A stretch of DNA of 20,953 nt from Anaerolineales bacterium (GTDB lineage: Bacteria > Chloroflexota > Anaerolineae > Anaerolineales > UBA4823): positions 1-20,953 of the forward strand of contig JAFGBV010000139.1 of the NCBI GenBank assembly GCA_016932955.1. Reading direction: 5' to 3'. The notes beneath the pieces were generated by a model. That model had not been told where the DNA came from. It saw only the letters and a list, made by a program, of their open reading frames with translations, and did no database searches. Numbering within the stretch: the stretch's first letter is position 1; every line of letters begins with the position of its first letter. The translations under genes and the position numbers were made by a program. Positions 1 to 6,757 of the stretch are shown in pieces.

Positions 1-1922
1 GCGGCTTCGACGGCGGCAGGCTCTTCTGCTGGCCATTCAGGGAGGCCAGCAGCAAGTTCAGCAGGAGCCTCTTCTTCTCTCTGTGCAGGTTCCGCCATCT
101 CGGACAGCCAGTCGGGCAGCTCTTCGGCAGATGTGGGGGCTGCATCGAGCTCTTCGGGCACGATTCTAGGCTTGGCTTCTGTCTGCTCTGCAAACCAATC
201 CGTAGGCGGCGGTGTCTCTTGCTCGCCTGGAATTTCTTGCTCCATTTCTTTGAGCCACACCGGCATTTCATCGGATGGAGCTGGGCTTTCTTCTTGTACC
301 TCGCGTAACCAATCGGTTATCCCGGTGCGCTCAGTTTCCGGTTCTGCTGGACTGCGGAGCCAATCGGGAAGTGCCTCTGTATCGCCGGATGGGGGTTGTT
401 GCTCTTTAGCTGGTGTTGTTTTGGATTCTGGAGTGACAGTTTCTTCTCCAGCCAACCATGGGGGTGCTTCGGGTAGGCCTTCTTCAGGTATAGCTTCCGT
501 AATTTCTGCCGATTCAGGTGGTGCTGCTACAGCTGGGGGTTTCATTTCTGCCAGCCAATCGGGAAGCGAACCTTCCTCTGTTGCTAGTTCTTCTGAAGTT
601 GGACTCTCTACATGTGGTTCTTCTTTTGGTTGTTCCCGATCGAGCCAAGAGATTACAGTATCTGTAGTGCCGGGTTCTTTCTCTTCCAACCATGGTAGAG
701 AGGCCTTCTCTAGCTCTTCGCTGGTAGATGGAATCTCCTCTTCCAGGGTACCTGAGGGAGCCATGTCTTTCAGCCAATCAGGAATCTGGCCAGGAGCAAT
801 CTCGCCTTCGGGCAGCTCAAAATCGGTTCCTTCGTCAAAGGATATTGGCCCTTCCTGGGCTTCTCCCGTAGCTGGTTTCCACCCAGCTTCTTGCATCCAT
901 TCGGGGATCTCAGCAGATGGCTCGGGGGCTTCTGCGGGAGCGCCAGTGGTGGTAATCTCTTCACCTTCTGGTTGTTCTTCTGTTGAGATTGGAGATACTC
1001 GGGAGGGGAAAGCTTTAGCACCGGAGACCAGGGCAGGTGTTTCGGGTGACTCCGTAAGCCATTCAGGGAGTTTTGAAGAAGTATCTTCAAAAGCATTTTC
1101 CAGGGAAGCAGCCCAGGCTGGTTGTTCAGCCCCTATCGTCGATTGGCCTGGTTTCAAAACTAGTTTCTCGATCGTGACAGCATCGTCCGGCACGTTCTCC
1201 GTTGTAAGAGAAGCAGTATCCGAACGCGCAGTGTATGGATCCATCGCTATTATGCGTTGCTGGTAAATTTGTGTATCAGCTGCGCGTTCTGTTTCAGGAA
1301 GGATTGCGGTCAGTACGCGGTTGGCTTCCAAACAGTAAGGGAACTTTTGGATTAAGGCGGTGCTGGTCGCTACGGCATCTACCTTTTGCCCAGCGGCGTA
1401 ATACATCTGTGCCAATAACACCTGCAAGTCAGGTCGTTGTGAATCTTCGGATAAAGCAGCTCGTAATTCGGCAATTGCCTGATCGTAGAGATCGCTTTTG
1501 GCATACATGCGTGCCAATGCGCCGCGGGTGAGGCGCACTTTCAAAGGTTCAACGCCATCGCGACGCCCATACAAGCGGCGGAGTTCTTCCTGAATAGCAG
1601 AGTTGGCAGGCTGAGTTTCAAAAGCGCGTTCCATGTGCCAGATCGCTGCATCCAGGTTGCCTTCATCCTCTCTGACAATACTCATGCCAACATTCGCAAC
1701 GAAGTCATCTGGGATGGCGGAAAGGACGCGAGCAAAGATATCTGAAGCATCGCCAAAGCGCTGGCTTTCTAAGTGTGCTTTCCCAAAGAGGCGATAGGTG
1801 GCAACATGCTTGGGGAAGGCTTGAAGAATGTGCCGACAGTGTGCGATGGCTTCATCAACTCGCCCGGTATCAATCAGGTTTTCGATTTCTCGGTTATAAG
1901 CGCGTAAAGGAATAGTCGCCAT
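1..1922 (-). CDS. TPR protein with repeated (P)DWL-motif acidic tail (C-terminus cut by window edge)
   Basis: The frame is open from ATG at 1922 down to the left edge, giving 640 codons with no stop, so the C-terminus is missing. A GGGAG sits 8 nt before the ATG. Residues 1 to about 225 form TPR-like helix pairs with A/G/Y-spaced repeats (for example the stretches starting AIAHCRHILQAFP, AIWHMERAFETQP and AIAELRAALSED). From about residue 230 the protein changes to a Glu/Pro/Ala/Thr-rich, probably disordered tail. That tail holds about 13 copies of a short motif of the form L/I-P-D/E-W-L, several continuing as WLxEM or WLxDM, at roughly residues 288, 342, 383, 411, 426, 456, 489, 521, 538, 556, 576, 605 and 630. 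TPRs are protein-binding scaffolds; the tail looks like a multivalent ligand array. There is no signal peptide, so it is probably cytoplasmic. Its molecular role is unknown. Confidence 0.88.
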   Translation of the reverse strand, partial: MATIPLRAYNREIENLIDTGRVDEAIAHCRHILQAFPKHVATYRLFGKAHLESQRFGDASDIFARVLSAIPDDFVANVGMSIVREDEGNLDAAIWHMERAFETQPANSAIQEELRRLYGRRDGVEPLKVRLTRGALARMYAKSDLYDQAIAELRAALSEDSQRPDLQVLLAQMYYAAGQKVDAVATSTALIQKFPYCLEANRVLTAILPETERAADTQIYQQRIIAMDPYTARSDTASLTTENVPDDAVTIEKLVLKPGQSTIGAEQPAWAASLENAFEDTSSKLPEWLTESPETPALVSGAKAFPSRVSPISTEEQPEGEEITTTGAPAEAPEPSAEIPEWMQEAGWKPATGEAQEGPISFDEGTDFELPEGEIAPGQIPDWLKDMAPSGTLEEEIPSTSEELEKASLPWLEEKEPGTTDTVISWLDREQPKEEPHVESPTSEELATEEGSLPDWLAEMKPPAVAAPPESAEITEAIPEEGLPEAPPWLAGEETVTPESKTTPAKEQQPPSGDTEALPDWLRSPAEPETERTGITDWLREVQEESPAPSDEMPVWLKEMEQEIPGEQETPPPTDWFAEQTEAKPRIVPEELDAAPTSAEELPDWLSEMAEPAQREEEAPAELAAGLPEWPAEEPAAVEA

Positions 1923-1942
1923 ACTCTATACTCCCAATGTTA

Positions 1943-1971
1943 AGTATGCCTTATTCTGCGAGAAGATGCAA
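1943..1971 (-). promoter_or_regulatory. Possible promoter of the TPR gene
   Basis: On the minus strand TTGCAT (1971-1966) and CATACT (1948-1943) are separated by 17 nt, upstream of the TPR start at 1922. The -10 match is weak and the leader would be very short, so this is tentative. Confidence 0.25.
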
Positions 1972-1982
1972 GTACTTTTGAG

Positions 1983-2017
1983 GTGCATGTCAGATTCGGG
2001 ACTAATTTGACATGCAC
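1983..2017. repeat. 14-bp inverted repeat (hairpin or operator)
   Basis: The arm GTGCATGTCAGATT (1983-1996) pairs with AATTTGACATGCAC (2004-2017) around a 7-nt loop; the only non-Watson-Crick pair is one G-T. No T-run follows on either strand, so it is not a textbook terminator. It lies about 60 nt upstream of the TPR start codon and beyond the hppA terminator. It could be an operator, a structured leader element or a transcript-end stabiliser. Confidence 0.7.
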
Positions 2018-2178
2018 TCAGATGTAGCGAATGTCAGGAGGGCGTGGAAGGTGGTGGGCGTTCTGATGCGCTGAGCTGGGGCTTTTGTATTTGAAACAAT
2101 GCAAAGGACAATTCGTCGGAAGCGGGAGAGAGAGGATTCTCTGTGGGGAGGGCAGGAAGAGGGAGAGGATGAAATGAA

Positions 2179-2207
2179 CTGGGAGCAGCGCTCGTTGCTG
2201 CCCCCAG
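2179..2207 (-). terminator. Intrinsic terminator of hppA
   Basis: About 31 nt past the hppA stop. On the minus strand CTGGGGGCAGC pairs with GCTGCTCCCAG (11 bp including one G-U) around a 7-nt loop, followed by the moderately T-rich TTCATTTCATC. The strong stem and position fit a terminator; the T-tract is only fair. Confidence 0.65.
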
Positions 2208-2237
2208 TGTTTATCATCGTGAAAAAGAAGGGTGCTG

Positions 2238-4616
2238 CTAGATCGATTTTGCCGGTTTTTTGCTCTGCCAGATTGCCCACCCGACAGCCACCAGTAAAAC
2301 GGCGGCAACCAAGTAGACCCAGATATTTGATTCGCTATATTTGACAATGACCGGCGCAGCAATTAAGCTGACCATGTTGACAACCTTGATCATTGGATTG
2401 AGGGCGGGGCCAGCCGTGTCTTTCAATGGATCTCCGACTGTATCACCTACTACGCTTGCTTTATGGCGGTCTGAGCCTTTACCGGTATTAGCTGCAGGAT
2501 TGCGAGGTTCATCTTCGATAGCTTTCTTGGCATTATCCCAAGCGCCACCGCTATTTGACATGAATACTGCCAGGAGTTGGCCACTGAGAATAATGCCAGC
2601 CAGGAAACCGCCTAAGGCCTCTACCTGCAAGATCAAGCCAACCACAATCGGGAGGAGAACTGAGATTGTCGCCAGGGGGATAAGCTCCTTTTGAGCGGCT
2701 TGGGTTGAGATGCCGACTACGCGTGCATAATCTGGCTGTACTTTACCTTCCATCAAGCCGGGAATACGGAATTGACGACGCACTTCTTCCACAATCAGAC
2801 CAGCAGCGCGGCTCACAGCACGGATGGAGAGCGAACTGAATAGCCAGGGAAGAGCACCGCCCAGCAGTAAGCCAACAAATACTTTCGTATCTGATACTCG
2901 GATTGACTCCATGATTGGGAAGCCTAGCTGCTGTTGCACGCGCCCAACATCCGTGATGAAGGATGCAAATAAGCTAACTGCAGCGATCACCGCGGAAGCG
3001 ATCGCAACACCTTTTGTGATGGCTTTTGTGGTGTTACCAACTGCATCCAGATCAGCCATAATCTGACGCGCCTTGCGGGTCTGTTCATCATTTTGATCAT
3101 GCCAGGACATTTCACCGATACCGTTGGCATTATCGGATATGGGACCATAGGAGTCCATGGCGACATTGTTACCGGTGTGGCTGAGCATGCCGATGCCGAT
3201 CATGGCTACCGCATACAGCACATAGGTTGTGCCTGACTCGTTATAAAGCAGCAGAGCAAAGACGAAAGCGATGGCGATCACGACCAGCGCCCAGACACTC
3301 GATTCCATGCCTACAGATAGGCCAGAAAGAATGGTTGTGGCGGGGCCGCCGCGAGTCGATTCGACAATTTCTTTGACGGGAGGGCGTTTGGTGGACGTGA
3401 AATATGAAGTCAATGGGTTGAATGCTACGGCTAAACCAACACCAATCGTAGTCAACATTGCCAGTTTCCAATCGCCTGCGTAGAGGAAGGCAAGCAGGAA
3501 GGCCCAAAAAATTGTATTGATGCTGGAAACCTCATAGGAACGGAACATCGCTTCTTCTGCATCGTGGGCGCGCAGGAATTTGATAGGGAATTTCTCCCAG
3601 ATCGGCACGGTGAAGGTTCCCAGGATCGAGCTGATCACCCCAATGGCGCGGATGATGAGGGGGTAAACAATCCATTTTAGATCGCCAGTGATTGCAACCA
3701 ATGCGAGACCGAGAATCAAACCGGAAACAATGGTGACTTCGTAGGACTCAAAAATATCCGCAGCCATACCTGCGCAATCGCCGACATTATCTCCGACCAG
3801 GTCTGCGACAACCGCAGCGTTGCGCGGGTCATCTTCGGGGATATCTTGCTCGACCTTACCAACCAGATCGGCGCCGACATCGGCAGCTTTGGTGAAGATA
3901 CCGCCACCGACGCGCATGAACAGCGCTAAGAGGGTGCCGCCGAAACCAAAACCAAGAAGGGCATCTGGGGCTGCTCTGCCAAAAATCAGGAAGATGATTG
4001 TGCCACCGAACAACCCAAGGCCATCAGTCAGCATGCCGGTGATGGTGCCGGCATAGTAAGCAATGGAGAGTGATTCGTTGAAGCCTCTCCGGGAGGCAGA
4101 TGCGGCGCGCACATTTGCCTGGATGGCCATGCGCATGCCTAATTGACCAACCAGGAGCGAGAAGGAGGCGCCCATCACGAAGGCGATGGTGCGAGCTATG
4201 CCAATGATGAGCACGATCTGGTTATAAGCAGAGGGGTTGCTTTGCTGGGTGAGGGCTTCGGCGCAAGCGCGGAGGTTTTCCTCATTGTGGGCATCAACCC
4301 CCTGGAGGAAGATGCAATGCCATTCGCGCGCTTCTATAGTAGGCGGTACGATATAGACCGAGAGAAACAGCACGATGGTGAGGATGGCAATCAGGGGCAG
4401 GATCGTTTTAAGCTGGCGATTCAGGTAGCTTTCTGCACCGATCCGAATTGCGTTCCATACCTCCTGCATCTTCGCGGTGCCTTTGTCTTTGTTCATAACG
4501 TTGCCACGTAAAAGCCAGGCATAGATCAGACTGATGAACGCAGTGATGACAACGCCGATCAAAGCGATTTGTTCGAATGGTGAAAGGCCGTGTCTGGCAA
4601 GTCCGAGTAAATTCAT
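2238..4616 (-). CDS. hppA: Membrane proton-translocating pyrophosphatase, K+-independent type
   Basis: Membrane pyrophosphatase (EC 7.1.3.1) that hydrolyses PPi in the cytoplasm and pumps H+ outward; 792 aa with about 16 membrane helices. The substrate-site block is intact: DVGADLVGKVE at 246-256, then the EDDPRN motif (about 261-266) and VGDNVGDCAGMAADIFESYE (274-293). The C-terminal acidic motifs GGAWDNAKK and GKGSDRHKA...VGDTVGDPLKDTAGP are also present. Residue 531 is Lys in GNTTK and residue 534 is Thr (ITKG); in this family Lys and Thr there mark K+-independent pumps, where K+-dependent ones have Ala and Gly. The start is ATG 4616, with GGAGG (4625-4621) 4 nt before it. The loop after the second helix (about residues 92-130) has two Cys. 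It is monocistronic, with its own promoter and terminator. The enzyme recovers energy from PPi made in biosynthesis. Only the ion specificity is inferred from motifs. Confidence 0.96.
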   Translation of the reverse strand: MNLLGLARHGLSPFEQIALIGVVITAFISLIYAWLLRGNVMNKDKGTAKMQEVWNAIRIGAESYLNRQLKTILPLIAILTIVLFLSVYIVPPTIEAREWHCIFLQGVDAHNEENLRACAEALTQQSNPSAYNQIVLIIGIARTIAFVMGASFSLLVGQLGMRMAIQANVRAASASRRGFNESLSIAYYAGTITGMLTDGLGLFGGTIIFLIFGRAAPDALLGFGFGGTLLALFMRVGGGIFTKAADVGADLVGKVEQDIPEDDPRNAAVVADLVGDNVGDCAGMAADIFESYEVTIVSGLILGLALVAITGDLKWIVYPLIIRAIGVISSILGTFTVPIWEKFPIKFLRAHDAEEAMFRSYEVSSINTIFWAFLLAFLYAGDWKLAMLTTIGVGLAVAFNPLTSYFTSTKRPPVKEIVESTRGGPATTILSGLSVGMESSVWALVVIAIAFVFALLLYNESGTTYVLYAVAMIGIGMLSHTGNNVAMDSYGPISDNANGIGEMSWHDQNDEQTRKARQIMADLDAVGNTTKAITKGVAIASAVIAAVSLFASFITDVGRVQQQLGFPIMESIRVSDTKVFVGLLLGGALPWLFSSLSIRAVSRAAGLIVEEVRRQFRIPGLMEGKVQPDYARVVGISTQAAQKELIPLATISVLLPIVVGLILQVEALGGFLAGIILSGQLLAVFMSNSGGAWDNAKKAIEDEPRNPAANTGKGSDRHKASVVGDTVGDPLKDTAGPALNPMIKVVNMVSLIAAPVIVKYSESNIWVYLVAAVLLVAVGWAIWQSKKPAKSI

Positions 4617-4657
4617 GGTTCCTCCGGGTAGTAGAATCAGAATAACTATAATAATGA

Positions 4658-4683
4658 AACCCCAAACGCGTACGGATGGGGTT
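4658..4683 (-). promoter_or_regulatory. Hairpin in the hppA leader
   Basis: AACCCCA (4658-4664) and TGGGGTT (4677-4683) form a 7-bp stem with a 12-nt loop that itself contains the palindrome CGTACG. It lies about 40 nt upstream of the hppA ATG, inside the predicted leader. On the minus strand it is followed by an AT-rich run rather than a clean T-tract, so attenuation is possible but unproven. Confidence 0.45.
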
Positions 4684-4744
4684 CAGAGATGCCAAACTAA
4701 GTCAGAATGTAATGAAGGGGGGATACGCTCAGTGGCATTGTTTA

Positions 4745-4773
4745 ATTGTAACCAAGGCAGAATAAAAAGTCAA
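4745..4773 (-). promoter_or_regulatory. Sigma-70-type promoter of hppA
   Basis: Minus strand TTGACT (4773-4768), 17-nt spacer, TACAAT (4750-4745). Close to consensus in both boxes with ideal spacing. The start point would be near 4738, giving a leader of about 120 nt before the ATG at 4616. Confidence 0.65.
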
Positions 4774-4828
4774 TTCGATCAGGGGAGCAATTTTCAGATT
4801 AGCATTTCGTTAGAGTTTGCAGAATTAC

Positions 4829-4858
4829 TTGACTTTGCATGTTTTTTTAATGTATAAC
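4829..4858 (+). promoter_or_regulatory. Sigma-70-type promoter of the ABC operon
   Basis: TTGACT (4829-4834), 18-nt spacer, TATAAC (4853-4858); reading the -10 as TGTATA gives a 16-nt spacer. The start point would be near 4865, leaving about 130 nt of leader before ATG 4997. A small inverted repeat, TACAC-GA-GTGTA (4861-4872), covers the start point and could be an operator. Confidence 0.6.
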
Positions 4859-4936
4859 CTTACACGAGTGTATTATATCGCCCATTTCTGGGGTGTCTGA
4901 TTTGACTCGGTAGACATAGAAATTAAGCAGGTTAAT

Positions 4937-4973
4937 AAGCACTGCCGCCGGTAGATGGTCGCCGTGCTTTTTG
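4937..4973 (+). promoter_or_regulatory. Terminator-like hairpin in the ABC operon leader
   Basis: AAGCAC (4937-4942) pairs with GTGCTT (4964-4969) around a 21-nt GC-rich loop and is followed by TTTGTCTT. It sits between the predicted promoter and the ribosome-binding AGGAG (4986-4990). A 6-bp stem with a T-rich exit could act as a weak attenuator. Confidence 0.35.
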
Positions 4974-4996
4974 TCTTGTGGAGATAGGAGCCATTT

Positions 4997-6013
4997 ATGA
5001 TCGAAGTTGAAGGATTAACGAAAGATTATGGATCACGCCGGGCAATTGATAATTTGACTTTCAATGCCAAGCAAGGAGAGGTATTGGGTTTCTTGGGTCC
5101 AAATGGAGCCGGGAAAACAACCACCATGCGAATTCTGACCGGCTATATGCCACCCACGTTTGGTGAGGCACGCGTGGCGGGTTTTGATGTGGTGGATCAA
5201 TCATTGGAAGTGCGCAAACGTGTGGGTTATTTGCCAGAAACAGTGCCATTGTATAACGATATGACAGTGTATGACTACCTGAGGTACATGGCTGATCTGC
5301 GTCACCTGGATGATGCGGATGATCGCGTGCTGGATGTATTGGGCACCGTTCACATGGAGGAGCGCTCCGAGGGGTATATCAGCAATCTCTCGAAAGGGAT
5401 GCGCCAGCGGGTGGGTCTTGCCCAGGCGTTGCTGCATCAGCCTGAGGTTCTGATTTTGGATGAGCCAACAATCGGGCTTGACCCTGCTCAGATCATTGAG
5501 GTGCGAAGCCTGATTCGTGAGATTGGTAAAGAACGCACTGTGTTGCTTTCCACACACATTCTCTCTGAGGCCCAGCAATTGTGTGACCGGGTGATGATCA
5601 TCAATAAGGGTCGTATTGTTGCTGAAGATTCTCCTGAGCATTTGCAAAATCGCTTGGCTGGCGCACAGCGTGTTGCTCTGCGCGTTGTGGGCGATGGAGA
5701 GGGACTGGAAGAGTCGCTGGGTGCAATCCCGGGGGTGCTACAAGTGAAAACGCGGCCAGATGGCATGATCGAAATCGAGAGCGCTCCTGGGGCGGACACC
5801 CGCCCGCTGGTGGCTCGATCTGTGATTGAGGCTGGGCATGATCTTCTGGAACTGCACGCGATCAGCCTGAGCCTTGAGGATATCTTCATCCAACTTACCC
5901 GAGAGGAGCCTGCGCCGCCAGAGATTGCTGAGATGGAAGACGAACTGCCAGGGACGCAAGAAGAAGGTGCGGATCCGGTACAAGAAACAGAAGAGGCGGT
6001 TGAGGAGGAGTAA
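4997..6013 (+). CDS. ABC transporter ATP-binding protein (GldA/ABC-2 type)
   Basis: Cytoplasmic ATPase subunit of an ABC-2 transporter, 338 aa. Walker A is GPNGAGKT (34-41), the signature is LSKGM (131-135), Walker B is VLILDEP (151-157), the D-loop is GLDP (160-163) and the switch His is H187. The Q-loop position reads YLPE (Glu81), as is common in GldA-like ATPases. After the ATPase core comes a DUF4162-like C-terminal domain and then an acidic tail, about residues 300-338, rich in Glu and Pro. AGGAG lies 6 nt before the ATG. It is the first gene of a four-gene operon; the permease starts 3 nt after its stop, its ribosome site lying in the GAG-rich end of this gene. The substrate is unknown. 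Bacteroidota homologues (GldA) work with GldF and GldG in gliding, and other relatives export lipids or polysaccharides. Confidence 0.93.
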   Translation: MIEVEGLTKDYGSRRAIDNLTFNAKQGEVLGFLGPNGAGKTTTMRILTGYMPPTFGEARVAGFDVVDQSLEVRKRVGYLPETVPLYNDMTVYDYLRYMADLRHLDDADDRVLDVLGTVHMEERSEGYISNLSKGMRQRVGLAQALLHQPEVLILDEPTIGLDPAQIIEVRSLIREIGKERTVLLSTHILSEAQQLCDRVMIINKGRIVAEDSPEHLQNRLAGAQRVALRVVGDGEGLEESLGAIPGVLQVKTRPDGMIEIESAPGADTRPLVARSVIEAGHDLLELHAISLSLEDIFIQLTREEPAPPEIAEMEDELPGTQEEGADPVQETEEAVEEE

Positions 6014-6016
6014 ATC

Positions 6017-6757
6017 ATGCGCAATATTTGGACAATTGCTCGCCGCGAATACCAACTATACTTTATCAGCCCTGTTGCATATGTCGTGGCATTCTTGTTC
6101 TTGCTGGTGCTGGGTTGGTTCTTTTTCCAGGAACTTACTCAGGCGATCCAGATGTCGTTATATCAGCCTTATACTCCAGGGGCGCAAGTGGTGATCAGCC
6201 CTATGGTGACTTTGCTACTGTTCACCATGCCTGCGATCACGATGCGCTCAATTGCTGAAGAGCAACGGATGGGAACGATGGAGCTGTTGCTGACTGCGCC
6301 GGTGAAGGATTGGGAACTGGTGGTTGGTAAATGGCTAGGTGGTCTTCTGTTCGTTTTGACTCTGCTGGCAATCACCTGGATTTATCCGATCGTGCTAAAT
6401 AGCTTAGTGGATCCGGGTATCGATCAGGGGCCGTTGGTGTCTGGTTACCTGGGATTGGTACTCATGGTCAGCAGCCTGGTGGCGCTGGGAGTGGCGATCT
6501 CGGCTTTGTTCAGCAATCAGATCGCGGCTTTCTTTGTCAGCCTGGCTGTGGTGCTTGCAGTATGGCTGATCAGACCTGACGCCTCCACAACGGGAGGGCT
6601 AGGAAGCCAGATTGTGTCTTACCTGAATTTCATTGACCATTATTTGAATTTCTTCCGAGGAACGATCGACCTCAGCGACGTGATTTATTATCTCAGCATG
6701 ACGTCCCTGGGATTATTCCTCGGCACGATGTTTGTTGAATTACGGAGGTGGCGCTAA
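6017..6757 (+). CDS. ABC-2 type permease (GldF-like)
   Basis: Integral membrane subunit of the same transporter, 246 aa with six predicted helices. The N-terminal amphipathic stretch IWTIARREYQLYF precedes helix 1. Between helices 2 and 3 is the typical ABC-2 cytosolic motif, here SIAEEQRMGTMELLLTAPV at about residues 76-94, which contacts the ATPase. The C-terminus is short and basic (ELRRWR). Length and layout match GldF or CcmB-like ABC-2 permeases with one six-helix unit, so a homodimer is expected. Its stop codon overlaps the ATG of the next gene by one base (TAATG), implying translational coupling. The transported substrate cannot be read from the sequence. Confidence 0.92.
   Translation: MRNIWTIARREYQLYFISPVAYVVAFLFLLVLGWFFFQELTQAIQMSLYQPYTPGAQVVISPMVTLLLFTMPAITMRSIAEEQRMGTMELLLTAPVKDWELVVGKWLGGLLFVLTLLAITWIYPIVLNSLVDPGIDQGPLVSGYLGLVLMVSSLVALGVAISALFSNQIAAFFVSLAVVLAVWLIRPDASTTGGLGSQIVSYLNFIDHYLNFFRGTIDLSDVIYYLSMTSLGLFLGTMFVELRRWR

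Noticed and set aside
133..1266. Long open frame of 377 codons on the plus strand, rich in Ser and Gly
   Set aside because: It is antisense to the acidic, Pro/Trp-motif tail of the TPR gene; Glu codons read backward give Ser/Phe-type codons. There is no ribosome site and composition follows the minus-strand gene.
2099..2344. Short plus-strand frame across the hppA terminator
   Set aside because: It overlaps the terminator stem and the hppA end, with no ribosome site and a low-complexity Arg/Glu start; treated as chance.
4902..4930. Second TTGACT in the ABC operon leader as another promoter
   Set aside because: No acceptable -10 box at 16-18 nt spacing; the boxes at 4829-4858 are far better.
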